From Methanomassiliicoccaceae archaeon (GTDB lineage Archaea; Thermoplasmatota; Thermoplasmata; Methanomassiliicoccales; Methanomethylophilaceae): 11,298 nucleotides of DNA. The notes beneath the pieces were generated by a model. The model searched no databases. It was not told the DNA's origin and worked only from the letters and a program-made list of their open reading frames with translations. The DNA lies in contig JAIRTZ010000122.1 in assembly GCA_031254685.1 (NCBI GenBank), positions 1 to 11,298 of the forward strand, in the 5' to 3' direction. Positions within the stretch are counted from its first letter, which is position 1, and each line of letters begins with the position of its first letter. Position numbers and translations under genes: made by a program. Shown here piece by piece: positions 1 to 6,673 of this stretch.

Positions 1-13
1 GCTCTTCCGATCT
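1..13. other. Illumina adapter remnant at contig end
   Basis: The first 13 bases, GCTCTTCCGATCT, are identical to the shared 3' end of standard Illumina sequencing adapters. Right after it, at position 14, the reading frame of the first gene begins cleanly inside a conserved protein motif (EGTLG). The adapter is therefore joined to real genomic sequence and these bases should be treated as artefact. The identity is read directly; that it is contamination is inferred from known adapter sequence. Confidence 0.93.
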
Positions 14-853
14 GAGGGGACGCTCGGAGTGATAACCGAGGTCATACTGAAGATGGCGACCAAGCCGAAAGCGTCCGCATCGGTGCTCGCGGCGTTCGCC
101 ACGCCCGAGGACGCGGGAAAATGCGTCGCCGCGATAGTGGCGAAACCGATCATAGTCGCCGCGTGCGAACTGATGGACCGCGTCAGCATTCAAGCGGTGA
201 ACACAGCGATGAACAACCCCCTCCCGGACAGCCAGGCCCTTTGCATAATAGAATTGGACGGCGAGCCGGAGGTAGTGGAAAGGGAATTGAAGGCCGTAGA
301 GGAAATAGCCAGGAGCGTAGGCGCGGTCCACGTGCACGCGACACACGACAAGGCATTGATCAAGAAATGGCTTGACGCGCGTGCGTCCGTGATGGTCGCC
401 CTCGGTTCTTTGAAACCGGGCTATTCTTCCGTATCGCTGGCGGACGACATGATCCTGCCCGTTTCCAAGATACCCGACGCGGTGATCGCGTACCAGAGGA
501 TAGCCGATAAGTACGGCGTAGTTGTGGCCACATACGGCCACGCCGCCGACGGGAACCTGCACACCAAGATGCTCCTGAACCCGCTGGACGCCGACGAATG
601 GAGACGCGGGGAGAAAGCGGTCAACGAGATATTCGACGTGACGGTCGCATTGGGCGGAAGCGTCACCGGAGAGCACGGGATAGGCATTTCAAAGGCGCCC
701 GACTTCCAGAAAGAAAGAGTGACCGCGTTGTCAACGATCAAAGAGATCAAGAAGGCGATGGACCCCAACAACATACTCAATCCGGGAAAGATCGAACAGT
801 GGGAAGGCTCGATACTCAGGAACCTGAGATATCCGTGCAAAGAGTACATGTGA
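14..853 (+). CDS. FAD-linked oxidase, GlcD/D-lactate dehydrogenase type, 5'-truncated
   Basis: This is the C-terminal part of a flavoprotein of the glycolate oxidase GlcD / D-lactate dehydrogenase family, which oxidises 2-hydroxy acids using FAD and passes electrons to another carrier. The visible protein starts with EGTLGVITE, the end of the FAD-binding PCMH domain (family consensus GSEGTLGxIT). The substrate-binding cap domain follows. Near residues 180-190 is YGHAADGNLH, matching the family's GHxGDGNLH. Next comes GEHGIG, and then DPNNILNPGKI, the typical C-terminal signature. About 180-200 N-terminal residues are missing because the contig begins here. A GTG at 29 could be mistaken for a start, but homology runs upstream of it to the adapter junction. 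The substrate is unknown. In methanogens such proteins often work with an HdrD-like Fe-S partner, but none is visible here. The gene converges on the M50 protease with a 4-bp gap. Confidence 0.9.
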   Translation, partial: EGTLGVITEVILKMATKPKASASVLAAFATPEDAGKCVAAIVAKPIIVAACELMDRVSIQAVNTAMNNPLPDSQALCIIELDGEPEVVERELKAVEEIARSVGAVHVHATHDKALIKKWLDARASVMVALGSLKPGYSSVSLADDMILPVSKIPDAVIAYQRIADKYGVVVATYGHAADGNLHTKMLLNPLDADEWRRGEKAVNEIFDVTVALGGSVTGEHGIGISKAPDFQKERVTALSTIKEIKKAMDPNNILNPGKIEQWEGSILRNLRYPCKEYM

Positions 854-857
854 CCGC

Positions 858-1487
858 TTAACTGAACCACGCGTACGCAAGCAGCGCCACCGCGGCCGCA
901 AGCATCAGCAGGTACACCGCGATGTTCCACTTGTATATCTTGGAACCGTCGAACGGCATTATCGGCAGCATATTGAATACCGCGAAGAATGCGTTTATCG
1001 ATGCCATTATCCAGAATACCGACGACAGCAATCCGACGGTCACCGTCGCGAGCACAACCGCGATCGTACCGAACACGATGTTCGTCGCCGGCCCTGCGGC
1101 ACTGATCTTCCCGTTCATCGCCCTGTCGATGTTCCCTCTTATGTACACAGCCCCGGGGGCCGCGAATATTATCCCGGCGATCAGCGCGAGCATCAGCGCC
1201 ATTATCAGCCCGTACGGGAACATCCGGTATTCGGCCCACGCGCCGTACCGCTGCGCGACGAACTTGTGCGCAAGTTCGTGAATGACGAAGCTCGTAAGAA
1301 CTATCACAGCGGATATTCCCATGAGCTCGGGGAAGCCGAGGTCGCTGCCGCGCCGGAAGAACATGACCGCGAACGCTATCGATAATACGAAGACCGATAT
1401 CGCGATATCCCTTACCTCGATCTTACTGTATCGTGACATCGCGGACGGATTGATGGTTCTCATGTGCACCCCGAACCCGTGATTCAT
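858..1487 (-). CDS. Site-2 protease family (M50) membrane zinc metalloprotease
   Basis: This is an intramembrane metalloprotease of the S2P/M50 class, which cleaves membrane-spanning segments of regulatory or misfolded proteins. The 209 residues contain the zinc motif HELAH (His70, Glu71, His74) in a hydrophobic helix. A second signature, NMLPIMPFDG (Asn172, Asp180), matches the NxxPxxxxDG motif carrying the third zinc ligand. An AGPATN element near residue 131, typical of this family, lies between them. About six membrane segments are visible (roughly 26-45, 55-77, 95-115, 133-155, 157-178, 188-207). There is no PDZ or CBS domain, so it is the short archaeal form. The ATG at 1487 fits a leaderless transcript from the box near 1512. 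An ATG at 1463, preceded by GGGGTG, is an alternative that would shorten the protein by 8 residues. The substrate cannot be inferred. Confidence 0.9.
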   Translation of the reverse strand: MNHGFGVHMRTINPSAMSRYSKIEVRDIAISVFVLSIAFAVMFFRRGSDLGFPELMGISAVIVLTSFVIHELAHKFVAQRYGAWAEYRMFPYGLIMALMLALIAGIIFAAPGAVYIRGNIDRAMNGKISAAGPATNIVFGTIAVVLATVTVGLLSSVFWIMASINAFFAVFNMLPIMPFDGSKIYKWNIAVYLLMLAAAVALLAYAWFS

Positions 1488-1504
1488 TTCAGACTATTAA
1501 AACA

Positions 1505-1520
1505 ATCCATAAATATTGAA
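1505..1520. promoter_or_regulatory. Shared AT-rich box between divergent genes (TATA-like)
   Basis: The 49-bp spacer between the M50 protease and the PP-loop gene holds one AT-rich element, CATAAATATT, centred near 1512. It lies about 25 bp from the ATG at 1487 on the minus strand and 25 bp from the GTG at 1537 on the plus strand. That is the normal distance from an archaeal TATA box to the transcription start. Neither start has a convincing ribosome-binding site directly before it, which suggests leaderless mRNAs in both directions. The spacing is observed; promoter function is inferred. Confidence 0.5.
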
Positions 1521-1536
1521 ATCAATATCGCAAACC

Positions 1537-3441
1537 GTGGTTCGGATAAACGTCTCGCACGGAAAGGTTGCGAAGGGATGGTGCGATAAGTGCGGAACGC
1601 TGATAATGGGCGTAAAATGTTCGGTATGCGGTTCGCTTCCCAGAGAGTTCGAGATCAACAGCCCCGGAGATATCAGGCCGTGCATGGACGGCGGTCACGC
1701 TCTGTTATCGGACCTTTTCCGAAAGAACTTCGGGACATCGTCGGTCATCGACGGGAAGATGGTATTTTTCAATAAAGTTCCGGGCGAGGACAGGACGGAC
1801 GAGGTGATAGCGCACGGCGCCGTGATCGCAACGTTAAGATACGACATCCGACGCAGATCGTCGTTGCTGGAGCTGAAACAGCCGGGCGCGGAACTGCTGT
1901 CATCGGATGCGGCGAAGAATATCGTAACTCTCGGCAGCGTATCCGGACATCTCAAAGGGAAGAACATCTCCGGCAAGGATATTGCGGACGTCAAAGGCGA
2001 ATTTGACGAGGGCGACCCGCTGATCATCCGAAAGGGAACGAAGATCGGCCACGGCATCGCATTGGCGGACAGCAAAGGGATCGCCACGGCCGGGAAGGCG
2101 GTGAAGGTACGCGATCTGACCGCGCCGTCCGGTCCCGTAACGTCACCGGACTCGGACCGTCAAACGTTCGTCGGCGCCAACGCGCAACATCTGAAAGAGA
2201 CAGAAGCGTCCGCGGTGAACGACGTGGTCGCGTACGTCAAGAGAAGGAGCGAGAAGATAACGGTATCGTTCTCGGGAGGCAAGGACTCGCTGGCGGCCTT
2301 CGGCATAGCGTCGAAGGCCGTGAACGACGCGGAATTGATATTCGTGAACACCGGCATCGAATTTCCCGAGACCGTCGAATATGTACGCAAATTCGCATCC
2401 GCCAACAATATCAGACTGCACGAGGCGGACGCCGGCAGCGCGTTCTGGGACAACGTGGACACGTTCGGACCGCCGGCGAAGGATTTCAGATGGTGCTGCA
2501 AAGTATGCAAGCTCGGTCCGATCACCGAACTGATATCGCAGAGGTTCCCGAAAGGGACGATAACGATCGAAGGGAACCGTGCGCTGGAATCGTTCGCGAG
2601 ATCGAACATCGGATTGGTATCGAACAATCCGTTCGTTCCGAATCAGACCACACTCAATCCGATAAGAAAATGGAACGCGTCCGACGTCTGGGGATACATA
2701 TGGTGGAAGCGTCTCCCGTACAACCGTCTGTACGAGAACGATATGGAACGCATCGGATGCTACCTGTGCGCATCATGCCTCTCGAGCGAGTGGGAGACGA
2801 CGAAGGGGACGCATCCGAAGATGTACCAAAGATGGGACAAATATCTGAGAGAATATGCGAAGGACCGCGGACTTCCTTCCGAGTACACAGACATGGGATT
2901 CTGGCGCTGGAAAGTATTGCCGCCGAAGATGATCAGGCTCGCCGAGGACATTAACGTTAAGATGGTCCCGAAGGCATCCGAGAGGATGTCGATTAAGATG
3001 CTCAAAGGAGCGTCGCCGTGCGCCGCCGGAGGTTACTCGATGGAAGCTATCGTAACGATGCCGATGACGCGGGACTTCTCGCGCATTGAGGACGCTTTGC
3101 GCACGGTCGGCGACGTGCAATATTCGGATGACTTCGGGATCGCTTTGCTGAGAACGAAGAAGGGAACGGCGAAGATATTCGCCGGCGGGCAGGTATCCGT
3201 CGTTTCGAAGAACGCCGCGGACGCCGAGTACTTATTCGAAAGGTCGGTGAAGGCGCTGCTGAGGTCGCAGTTATGCTCGTCATGCGGGATATGCGCGAAG
3301 AGATGCGATCGGAGGGCCATTGTGATTAAGGACGGGCTGAACGTGAACGGGGAGAGATGCACATCATGCGGCAGGTGCGAATCGTCGTGCATGATCGTCC
3401 ATTATTTCGATAAGATGATGCGTCCGGGAAACAATTATTAA
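1537..3441 (+). CDS. Zinc ribbon-PUA-PAPS/APS reductase-like (PP-loop)-ferredoxin fusion protein
   Basis: This 634-residue, four-part protein belongs to the phosphoadenosine phosphosulfate reductase-like PP-loop family of methanogens. In order: an N-terminal zinc ribbon (Cys16, 19, 28, 31); a PUA-like domain (about 118-194, with GKNISG and FDEGD); a PP-loop ATPase/reductase domain with SGGKDS at 246-251; and two ferredoxin 4Fe-4S motifs (Cys580, 583, 586, 590 and Cys608, 611, 614, 618). The catalytic domain also has a CC pair (320-321) followed 87 residues later by CxxC (408, 411), the layout that holds the 4Fe-4S cluster in APS reductases. The reductase's C-terminal catalytic ECGxH motif is not seen. 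It may reduce APS/PAPS, or, since PUA domains bind RNA, insert sulfur into RNA; the sequence does not decide. GTG 1537 is preferred over the in-frame TTG 1516 because of the TATA-like box 25 bp upstream and because family members begin close to the zinc ribbon. Confidence 0.85.
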   Translation: MVRINVSHGKVAKGWCDKCGTLIMGVKCSVCGSLPREFEINSPGDIRPCMDGGHALLSDLFRKNFGTSSVIDGKMVFFNKVPGEDRTDEVIAHGAVIATLRYDIRRRSSLLELKQPGAELLSSDAAKNIVTLGSVSGHLKGKNISGKDIADVKGEFDEGDPLIIRKGTKIGHGIALADSKGIATAGKAVKVRDLTAPSGPVTSPDSDRQTFVGANAQHLKETEASAVNDVVAYVKRRSEKITVSFSGGKDSLAAFGIASKAVNDAELIFVNTGIEFPETVEYVRKFASANNIRLHEADAGSAFWDNVDTFGPPAKDFRWCCKVCKLGPITELISQRFPKGTITIEGNRALESFARSNIGLVSNNPFVPNQTTLNPIRKWNASDVWGYIWWKRLPYNRLYENDMERIGCYLCASCLSSEWETTKGTHPKMYQRWDKYLREYAKDRGLPSEYTDMGFWRWKVLPPKMIRLAEDINVKMVPKASERMSIKMLKGASPCAAGGYSMEAIVTMPMTRDFSRIEDALRTVGDVQYSDDFGIALLRTKKGTAKIFAGGQVSVVSKNAADAEYLFERSVKALLRSQLCSSCGICAKRCDRRAIVIKDGLNVNGERCTSCGRCESSCMIVHYFDKMMRPGNNY

Positions 3442-3463
3442 CGGACCGCGCTTAACGGTCGTC

Positions 3464-4189
3464 ATGGAAACGAATATGATCATCGCCGCCGTGCTGGGTC
3501 TCGGGGCGGCGCTGGCCCTTATGTACATCGTTCTCCGGAAATATACGTATCCGGCTGTCGAGCAGCCGTTCTTCAGCGACCCGTCGTTCTTCGGATTGTT
3601 CACGGTCGGTCTCGTCGCGGGGACCGCGATCTTCGTAGGGTACACGTTCTTCCAGGAAAGCTGGTCGTCGATAATCATTGCGATACTGTTCGCGATGGTG
3701 TTCGAGCTTGCCAAGCTCGTGGTTCTCAACCTGAAACGTTTTCACGGGAAGTCCGACACTGTGTTCTACGGTTTCGGATTGGGGATAGGCGTCGGCGGCG
3801 CGTTCTCGTTCGGTTTCGCGTTCTACGCATCATCGCAGGCGATAGCCGTCTTCGAAGGGATGGACGCGGCGTCATGGGCGCTGTTCGCGGTGATCGCCGT
3901 GCAGACCGTTCTCATACACTCGGCCACGGGAATGACGATAGGCGAGGGCATCGCAAGACGCAGGCCGTTCGAATTTCTGCTGCAGGCGCTGATCATAAGC
4001 GTCGCGTATCAGTTGCTCGTGTCGCAGATGTTCGCCTCGTCCTCGGACGTGGCTGTCTACGCGTTCCTGATATTATCGTTCCTGGTGGCGTTCGGGTATT
4101 TCTATCACATCGTTTACAAAAAATTGCCCGGCGTCATACGCGATGTGCTCAGGATGGAAGGCAAGACCAGAAAGGACATACCGAAGTGA
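3464..4189 (+). CDS. Polytopic membrane protein, possibly PrsW/CPBP-like
   Basis: A 241-residue protein with about seven membrane helices (near 5-24, 43-62, 68-89, 100-122, 136-156, 168-188, 196-216) and a basic cytoplasmic-type tail. Three features in the helices recall PrsW/YhfC-type (CPBP superfamily) membrane proteases: FELAK (Glu81, Lys84), a glycine-rich FYGFGLGIGVGG helix (101-112), and His152 at the head of IHSATGMTIGEG. The classical double-glutamate EExxK is incomplete, so catalysis is uncertain and the family call is tentative. It lies 22 bp after the PP-loop gene in the same direction and is probably co-transcribed. ATG 3464 is used; ATG 3476 is an alternative. If PrsW-like, it would act on membrane-associated substrates. 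Confidence 0.6.
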   Translation: METNMIIAAVLGLGAALALMYIVLRKYTYPAVEQPFFSDPSFFGLFTVGLVAGTAIFVGYTFFQESWSSIIIAILFAMVFELAKLVVLNLKRFHGKSDTVFYGFGLGIGVGGAFSFGFAFYASSQAIAVFEGMDAASWALFAVIAVQTVLIHSATGMTIGEGIARRRPFEFLLQALIISVAYQLLVSQMFASSSDVAVYAFLILSFLVAFGYFYHIVYKKLPGVIRDVLRMEGKTRKDIPK

Positions 4190-4318
4190 TCTTCCGCGGC
4201 CTCAGACCCGAAAGGGTCATATTCCGGCATTTCGAGCAGTTCTTTCGCTCTGCCGTACCGCTTATCGCTGACAAGGAGCTTCGCATCCTTCTGCGCCTGC
4301 TCGGAGAACGTTATAAGA

Positions 4319-4325
4319 TTTTTTT
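4319..4325 (+). terminator. T-run downstream of the membrane protein gene
   Basis: A run of seven T residues lies 130 bp after the stop of the plus-strand membrane protein gene, in the AT-rich spacer before the converging 375-residue gene. Archaeal termination commonly uses such U-tracts without a hairpin. A second T7 run at 4381-4387, also on the plus strand, may be a backup site. The tracts are visible; their role is inferred. Confidence 0.35.
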
Positions 4326-4392
4326 CTAATATTGATCGTGTCCATGTTCGGAGAAAAACAGTATATCCTATCAATGTACGTTTTTTTGGCCA

Positions 4393-5520
4393 CTATTCTT
4401 CACCGAACCTCTTTTCTTCGAAGGATAGCGGTGTTTTGATCCGCGCTTCGACAAGCTCATCCCATACTATCTTGAGTTTCTGCTTCCTTGTGAGTTCCGG
4501 ATAATGCACAGGCTGAATGTATTCCTTATTCGGGTAGCCGTGAGGGCGGCCGAGGTGAGGGCTCACACGCATATTTCCCTTCTGTCTTATGGCGTCTGCG
4601 ATATATTTTCTGCCACTCAGCATAACATTCGGTTCTTTGCACAGTTCAACGGCACTGTCGTAGTTCCAGATGAATTCACGCAACTCATAGTGGCCGCTTG
4701 TACCGTCAGTGAAATAAGGATTCAGATAGGTCCTGGCACGTATCTCGAAGGGGTGCCCTCCCATATATCTGCATGCCCACTTGCCTTTTCTGTACGCCCA
4801 ATCGTACAGGTCCCGGGGGTCGTCCTGGTCCACATCCTCCATGTTATCGGTCCTGCCGTCGGAAAATCTCAGATATGCTTCCTTCGGATCGTCAGGTATC
4901 GCCGCGGATATGCTGGTGTCCGTCAGATAATACAGACGGCAGAGGCGGAAATACTCTCTCAGGGTCAAAGGTTCCGTCGTGGGCTCTTTACAGATGTATC
5001 TGATATGATCTTCGGAGAATTTCATGACCCAGAAATTATTTTTACCCCATTCATCAAGACCGGCGCAGTAGTCCTTCAAGCTGATGCGTCCGTACCGTTT
5101 CTTTTTCGGGAATGAGAGCACTCTGGTGCCGCACTCCTGGTCCTTCGCCGCGCAGCGTATCCCTTCCGAGATCCGTTCGTATTCTTTCAGCACACATTCC
5201 CTGTTCGGATAACAATGATCAGAATGCCATTTTTTCACATGCCCCTCGGGGCATATGAAAATGTCACTGTCCGAATCATATCTGTTCATGATGAGCTTAT
5301 CGTCAGCGATGAGGTACCAGCATTTGATCCCCCGGTCATAGCGTACCAGCCGCCTTTCGTCCTTTATGTAGAAAACGTAGTCGTCAACCGTCTCATCGCT
5401 GAATGAGGGGTCGAATCTTTCTTCGACGGATCTGAATAATCTTTCTTTCATCCCGTCGAACTCCGGATCTTTCACCGAGTTCGCCAAAGTCAGATGTATG
5501 TAGTTCCTCAGATGCCTCAT
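4393..5520 (-). CDS. Unrecognised 375-residue protein of the accessory patch
   Basis: I do not recognise this protein. It is soluble, with no signal peptide or membrane helix, rich in Tyr, Trp, Arg and Asp, and carries about a dozen scattered cysteines that form no standard zinc or Fe-S motif. Two short segments resemble each other, HCYPNREC (102-109) and HGYPNKEY (327-334), which may mark a repeated element. A central acidic stretch (about 225-240) is rich in Asp. Its DNA is clearly less GC-rich than the neighbouring core genes, which suggests acquisition by transfer. The ATG overlaps an upstream out-of-phase stop as ATGA, and GAGGAGG lies immediately before it, so it was probably once translationally coupled to an upstream gene now mostly lost. 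The ORF is long and intact, so it is very likely a gene. Confidence 0.75.
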   Translation of the reverse strand: MRHLRNYIHLTLANSVKDPEFDGMKERLFRSVEERFDPSFSDETVDDYVFYIKDERRLVRYDRGIKCWYLIADDKLIMNRYDSDSDIFICPEGHVKKWHSDHCYPNRECVLKEYERISEGIRCAAKDQECGTRVLSFPKKKRYGRISLKDYCAGLDEWGKNNFWVMKFSEDHIRYICKEPTTEPLTLREYFRLCRLYYLTDTSISAAIPDDPKEAYLRFSDGRTDNMEDVDQDDPRDLYDWAYRKGKWACRYMGGHPFEIRARTYLNPYFTDGTSGHYELREFIWNYDSAVELCKEPNVMLSGRKYIADAIRQKGNMRVSPHLGRPHGYPNKEYIQPVHYPELTRKQKLKIVWDELVEARIKTPLSFEEKRFGEE

Positions 5521-5535
5521 TCCTCCTCGTCATCC

Positions 5536-5991
5536 TCATATTCTAAGAAGTGGTCGATCCGCTTCAGCAGACCTTTGGGATGAGAACAATTCACCGAAGT
5601 GCGACCAACTTAATTTTCTCGCCGGCTCCGAGACAATCTTATTATCAGTAAATTGTTCCGCAAAAAGCATCATCCGATACAGATCTTGTTTTGAAAATCC
5701 GTTCCCGTAGTCCGCAGATAATTGTGCGGACAGTGCCGACACGATCCTTTTACCGTATTCTGCGCGTTCATTCCCCAATACTGCCGAATTGATCAATCGG
5801 CCCAATTTCCAGAACATGAGCGTGATCTCACGGTTCGCAAATGATCCTGCACGGCACCTTTGTTCCTTAATGATCGTAGAGGCCCGTTCGTACAGCTCGG
5901 TATCATTGATCGGTTCGGTGATCACCGCGGCGTCTTTCGTATTGTTGTCTTTTCTTGCCTTCTCTCTTAACTCTCCGGTCGATCTGTTCAT
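5536..5991 (-). pseudogene. Truncated DUF1016 (YhcG-type) N-terminal domain, probable deletion relic
   Basis: The 151-residue ORF matches the N-terminal domain of DUF1016/YhcG-type proteins, which carry a PDDEXK nuclease domain and often sit beside type I restriction genes. Family features include FWKLGRLI near residue 60, ERAEYGKRIV, LSAQLSADYGNGFSKQDLYRMM, and KLSWSHFGEL near residue 130 (consensus LSWSHFxEL). Homology stops right after that motif; only about 15 unrelated residues precede the stop. The family is normally about 330-380 residues, so the rest of the N domain and the whole nuclease domain are missing. In the next frame the DNA encodes PKGLLKRIDHFLEYEDDEEE, ending at a TGA that overlaps the start of the 375-residue gene. 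This looks like a deletion that joined two genes. The start ATG has GGCGGTG six bases upstream. No nuclease activity is expected. Confidence 0.75.
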
Positions 5992-6273
5992 ATGTGCACC
6001 GCCGATTTGTTTTATTCTGCTGAAAAATGGTTGTTTTTTATCTTCTTGAGAGTCATTCTATAGCGTCTGTCCGCCCTCTCGGGATCGTCCGTATATTTTT
6101 TTCATACCGCTGAGATTTCCGAGACTTCTTTTTCAAAACTTTCCGGATCGTTAAGTCACTTCGCCCCGGATCATTCTTTCTTTATATTTTACTCAACGCC
6201 GTCCTGATCGGAGGTCCATCTTTATTTCGTGTTCTGAGGGACACTCTCCATTCCCGGTATGATACGTGACATT
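5992..6273. other. Gene-poor AT-rich spacer with possible gene remnants
   Basis: No intact gene is convincing here. On the minus strand the frame encoding LNDPESFEKEVSEISAV stops at a TGA (6104-6102) that overlaps an ATG (6105-6103) beginning MKKIYGRSREGG, which is cut by a TAG at 6060-6058. This ATGA junction resembles a decayed two-gene operon upstream of the DUF1016 relic. CCGGATCGTT (6143-6152) and CCGGATCATT (6166-6175) form a short imperfect direct repeat. T-runs and AT-rich patches elsewhere are compatible with promoters but not specific. Confidence 0.3.
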
Positions 6274-6327
6274 ATGTTCACAGATATAAATATATACATT
6301 AATGAACATATAGTTAACAGTGAACAT
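6274..6327 (+). promoter_or_regulatory. TATA box with flanking repeats, probable autoregulatory operator
   Basis: A clear TATA element, ATATAAATATATA (about 6284-6296), lies roughly 28 bp before the GTG start at 6320. Around it are three copies of an 8-bp site: ATGTTCAC (6274-6281), ATGAACAT (6302-6309) and GTGAACAT (6320-6327). The first is the exact inverse of the third, and the second and third are direct copies 18 bp apart. A GTTAAC palindrome sits at 6313-6318. The last copy contains the start codon itself. Sites that bracket a TATA box and cover the transcription start are typical of archaeal repressor operators, so the encoded winged-helix protein probably represses itself. Confidence 0.6.
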
Positions 6328-6646
6328 AGAAAAAGAAATTATAGAAAGTGGCACGATCCTGATCGATAACGGCTTCGAATGCATATTTTCGAAAAAGAAC
6401 GTGGCAGGCATGCTTCTTTTTATCAATGCGCATAAAAAAGTGAAGGAGAGGCATCTCACAGAGGTCGTGTCCAACTATTATCAATCGGTGGATGTGGCAG
6501 GCACCCTGGTCAGGGCAGGTTTGGTAAGGACGTGGTCGGAAAAGACCGGGCATACGATACAGTGGTACGAGATAACGGATTTGGGTGCGGATGTGGCCGG
6601 CTGCCTTAGAGAGGCCAATGATCTGATGAGCGCGGCGGGTCCGTGA
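6320..6646 (+). CDS. Small winged-helix DNA-binding regulator
   Basis: A 108-residue protein with the pattern of an archaeal winged-helix transcription factor. A first helix lies near residues 25-40 (KKNVAGMLLFINAHKKVKERHL). A recognition region follows (TEVVSNYYQSVDVAGTLVRAGLV, about 47-69), then a wing strand (WSEKTGHTIQWYEIT) and LGADVAGCLREANDLM, resembling the usual YxLTxLGxxV ending. There is no ligand or dimerisation domain beyond this. The GTG start lies within the operator-like repeat about 28 bp after a TATA box, so the mRNA is probably leaderless. It is convergent with the zinc-ribbon gene, 27 bp apart. Its place beside degraded accessory genes suggests it may once have controlled them; what it controls now besides itself is unknown. 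Confidence 0.7.
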   Translation: MNIEKEIIESGTILIDNGFECIFSKKNVAGMLLFINAHKKVKERHLTEVVSNYYQSVDVAGTLVRAGLVRTWSEKTGHTIQWYEITDLGADVAGCLREANDLMSAAGP

Positions 6647-6673
6647 AGAATTATTATGACGCGGGAGAAAGGA

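Noticed and set aside
29..853. GTG at 29 as the true start of the FAD oxidase
   Set aside because: The conserved EGTLG motif begins at 14 in the same frame, so the gene is cut by the contig end and 29 is internal.
421..1239. Long minus-strand open frame overlapping the oxidase and the M50 gene
   Set aside because: It is antisense to one well-supported gene and out of frame with the other, with arginine-rich, low-quality composition.
1516..1536. TTG at 1516 as the start of the PP-loop protein
   Set aside because: It lies inside the TATA-like box and has no ribosome-binding site. GTG 1537 is at the right distance for a leaderless start and puts the zinc ribbon near the N-terminus.
3444..3460. 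Small GACCG/CGGTC hairpin between the PP-loop and membrane protein genes
   Set aside because: A 5-bp stem with no T-run, in a 22-bp operon spacer; too weak to call a terminator.
4504..5115. Plus-strand open frame over the 375-residue gene
   Set aside because: It has no start context, is the complement of the longer and better minus-strand gene, and shows no domain.
6193..6474. Minus-strand ORF across the operator and the winged-helix gene
   Set aside because: It is antisense to the supported regulator and spans its promoter; the hydrophobic stretch comes from AT-rich DNA.
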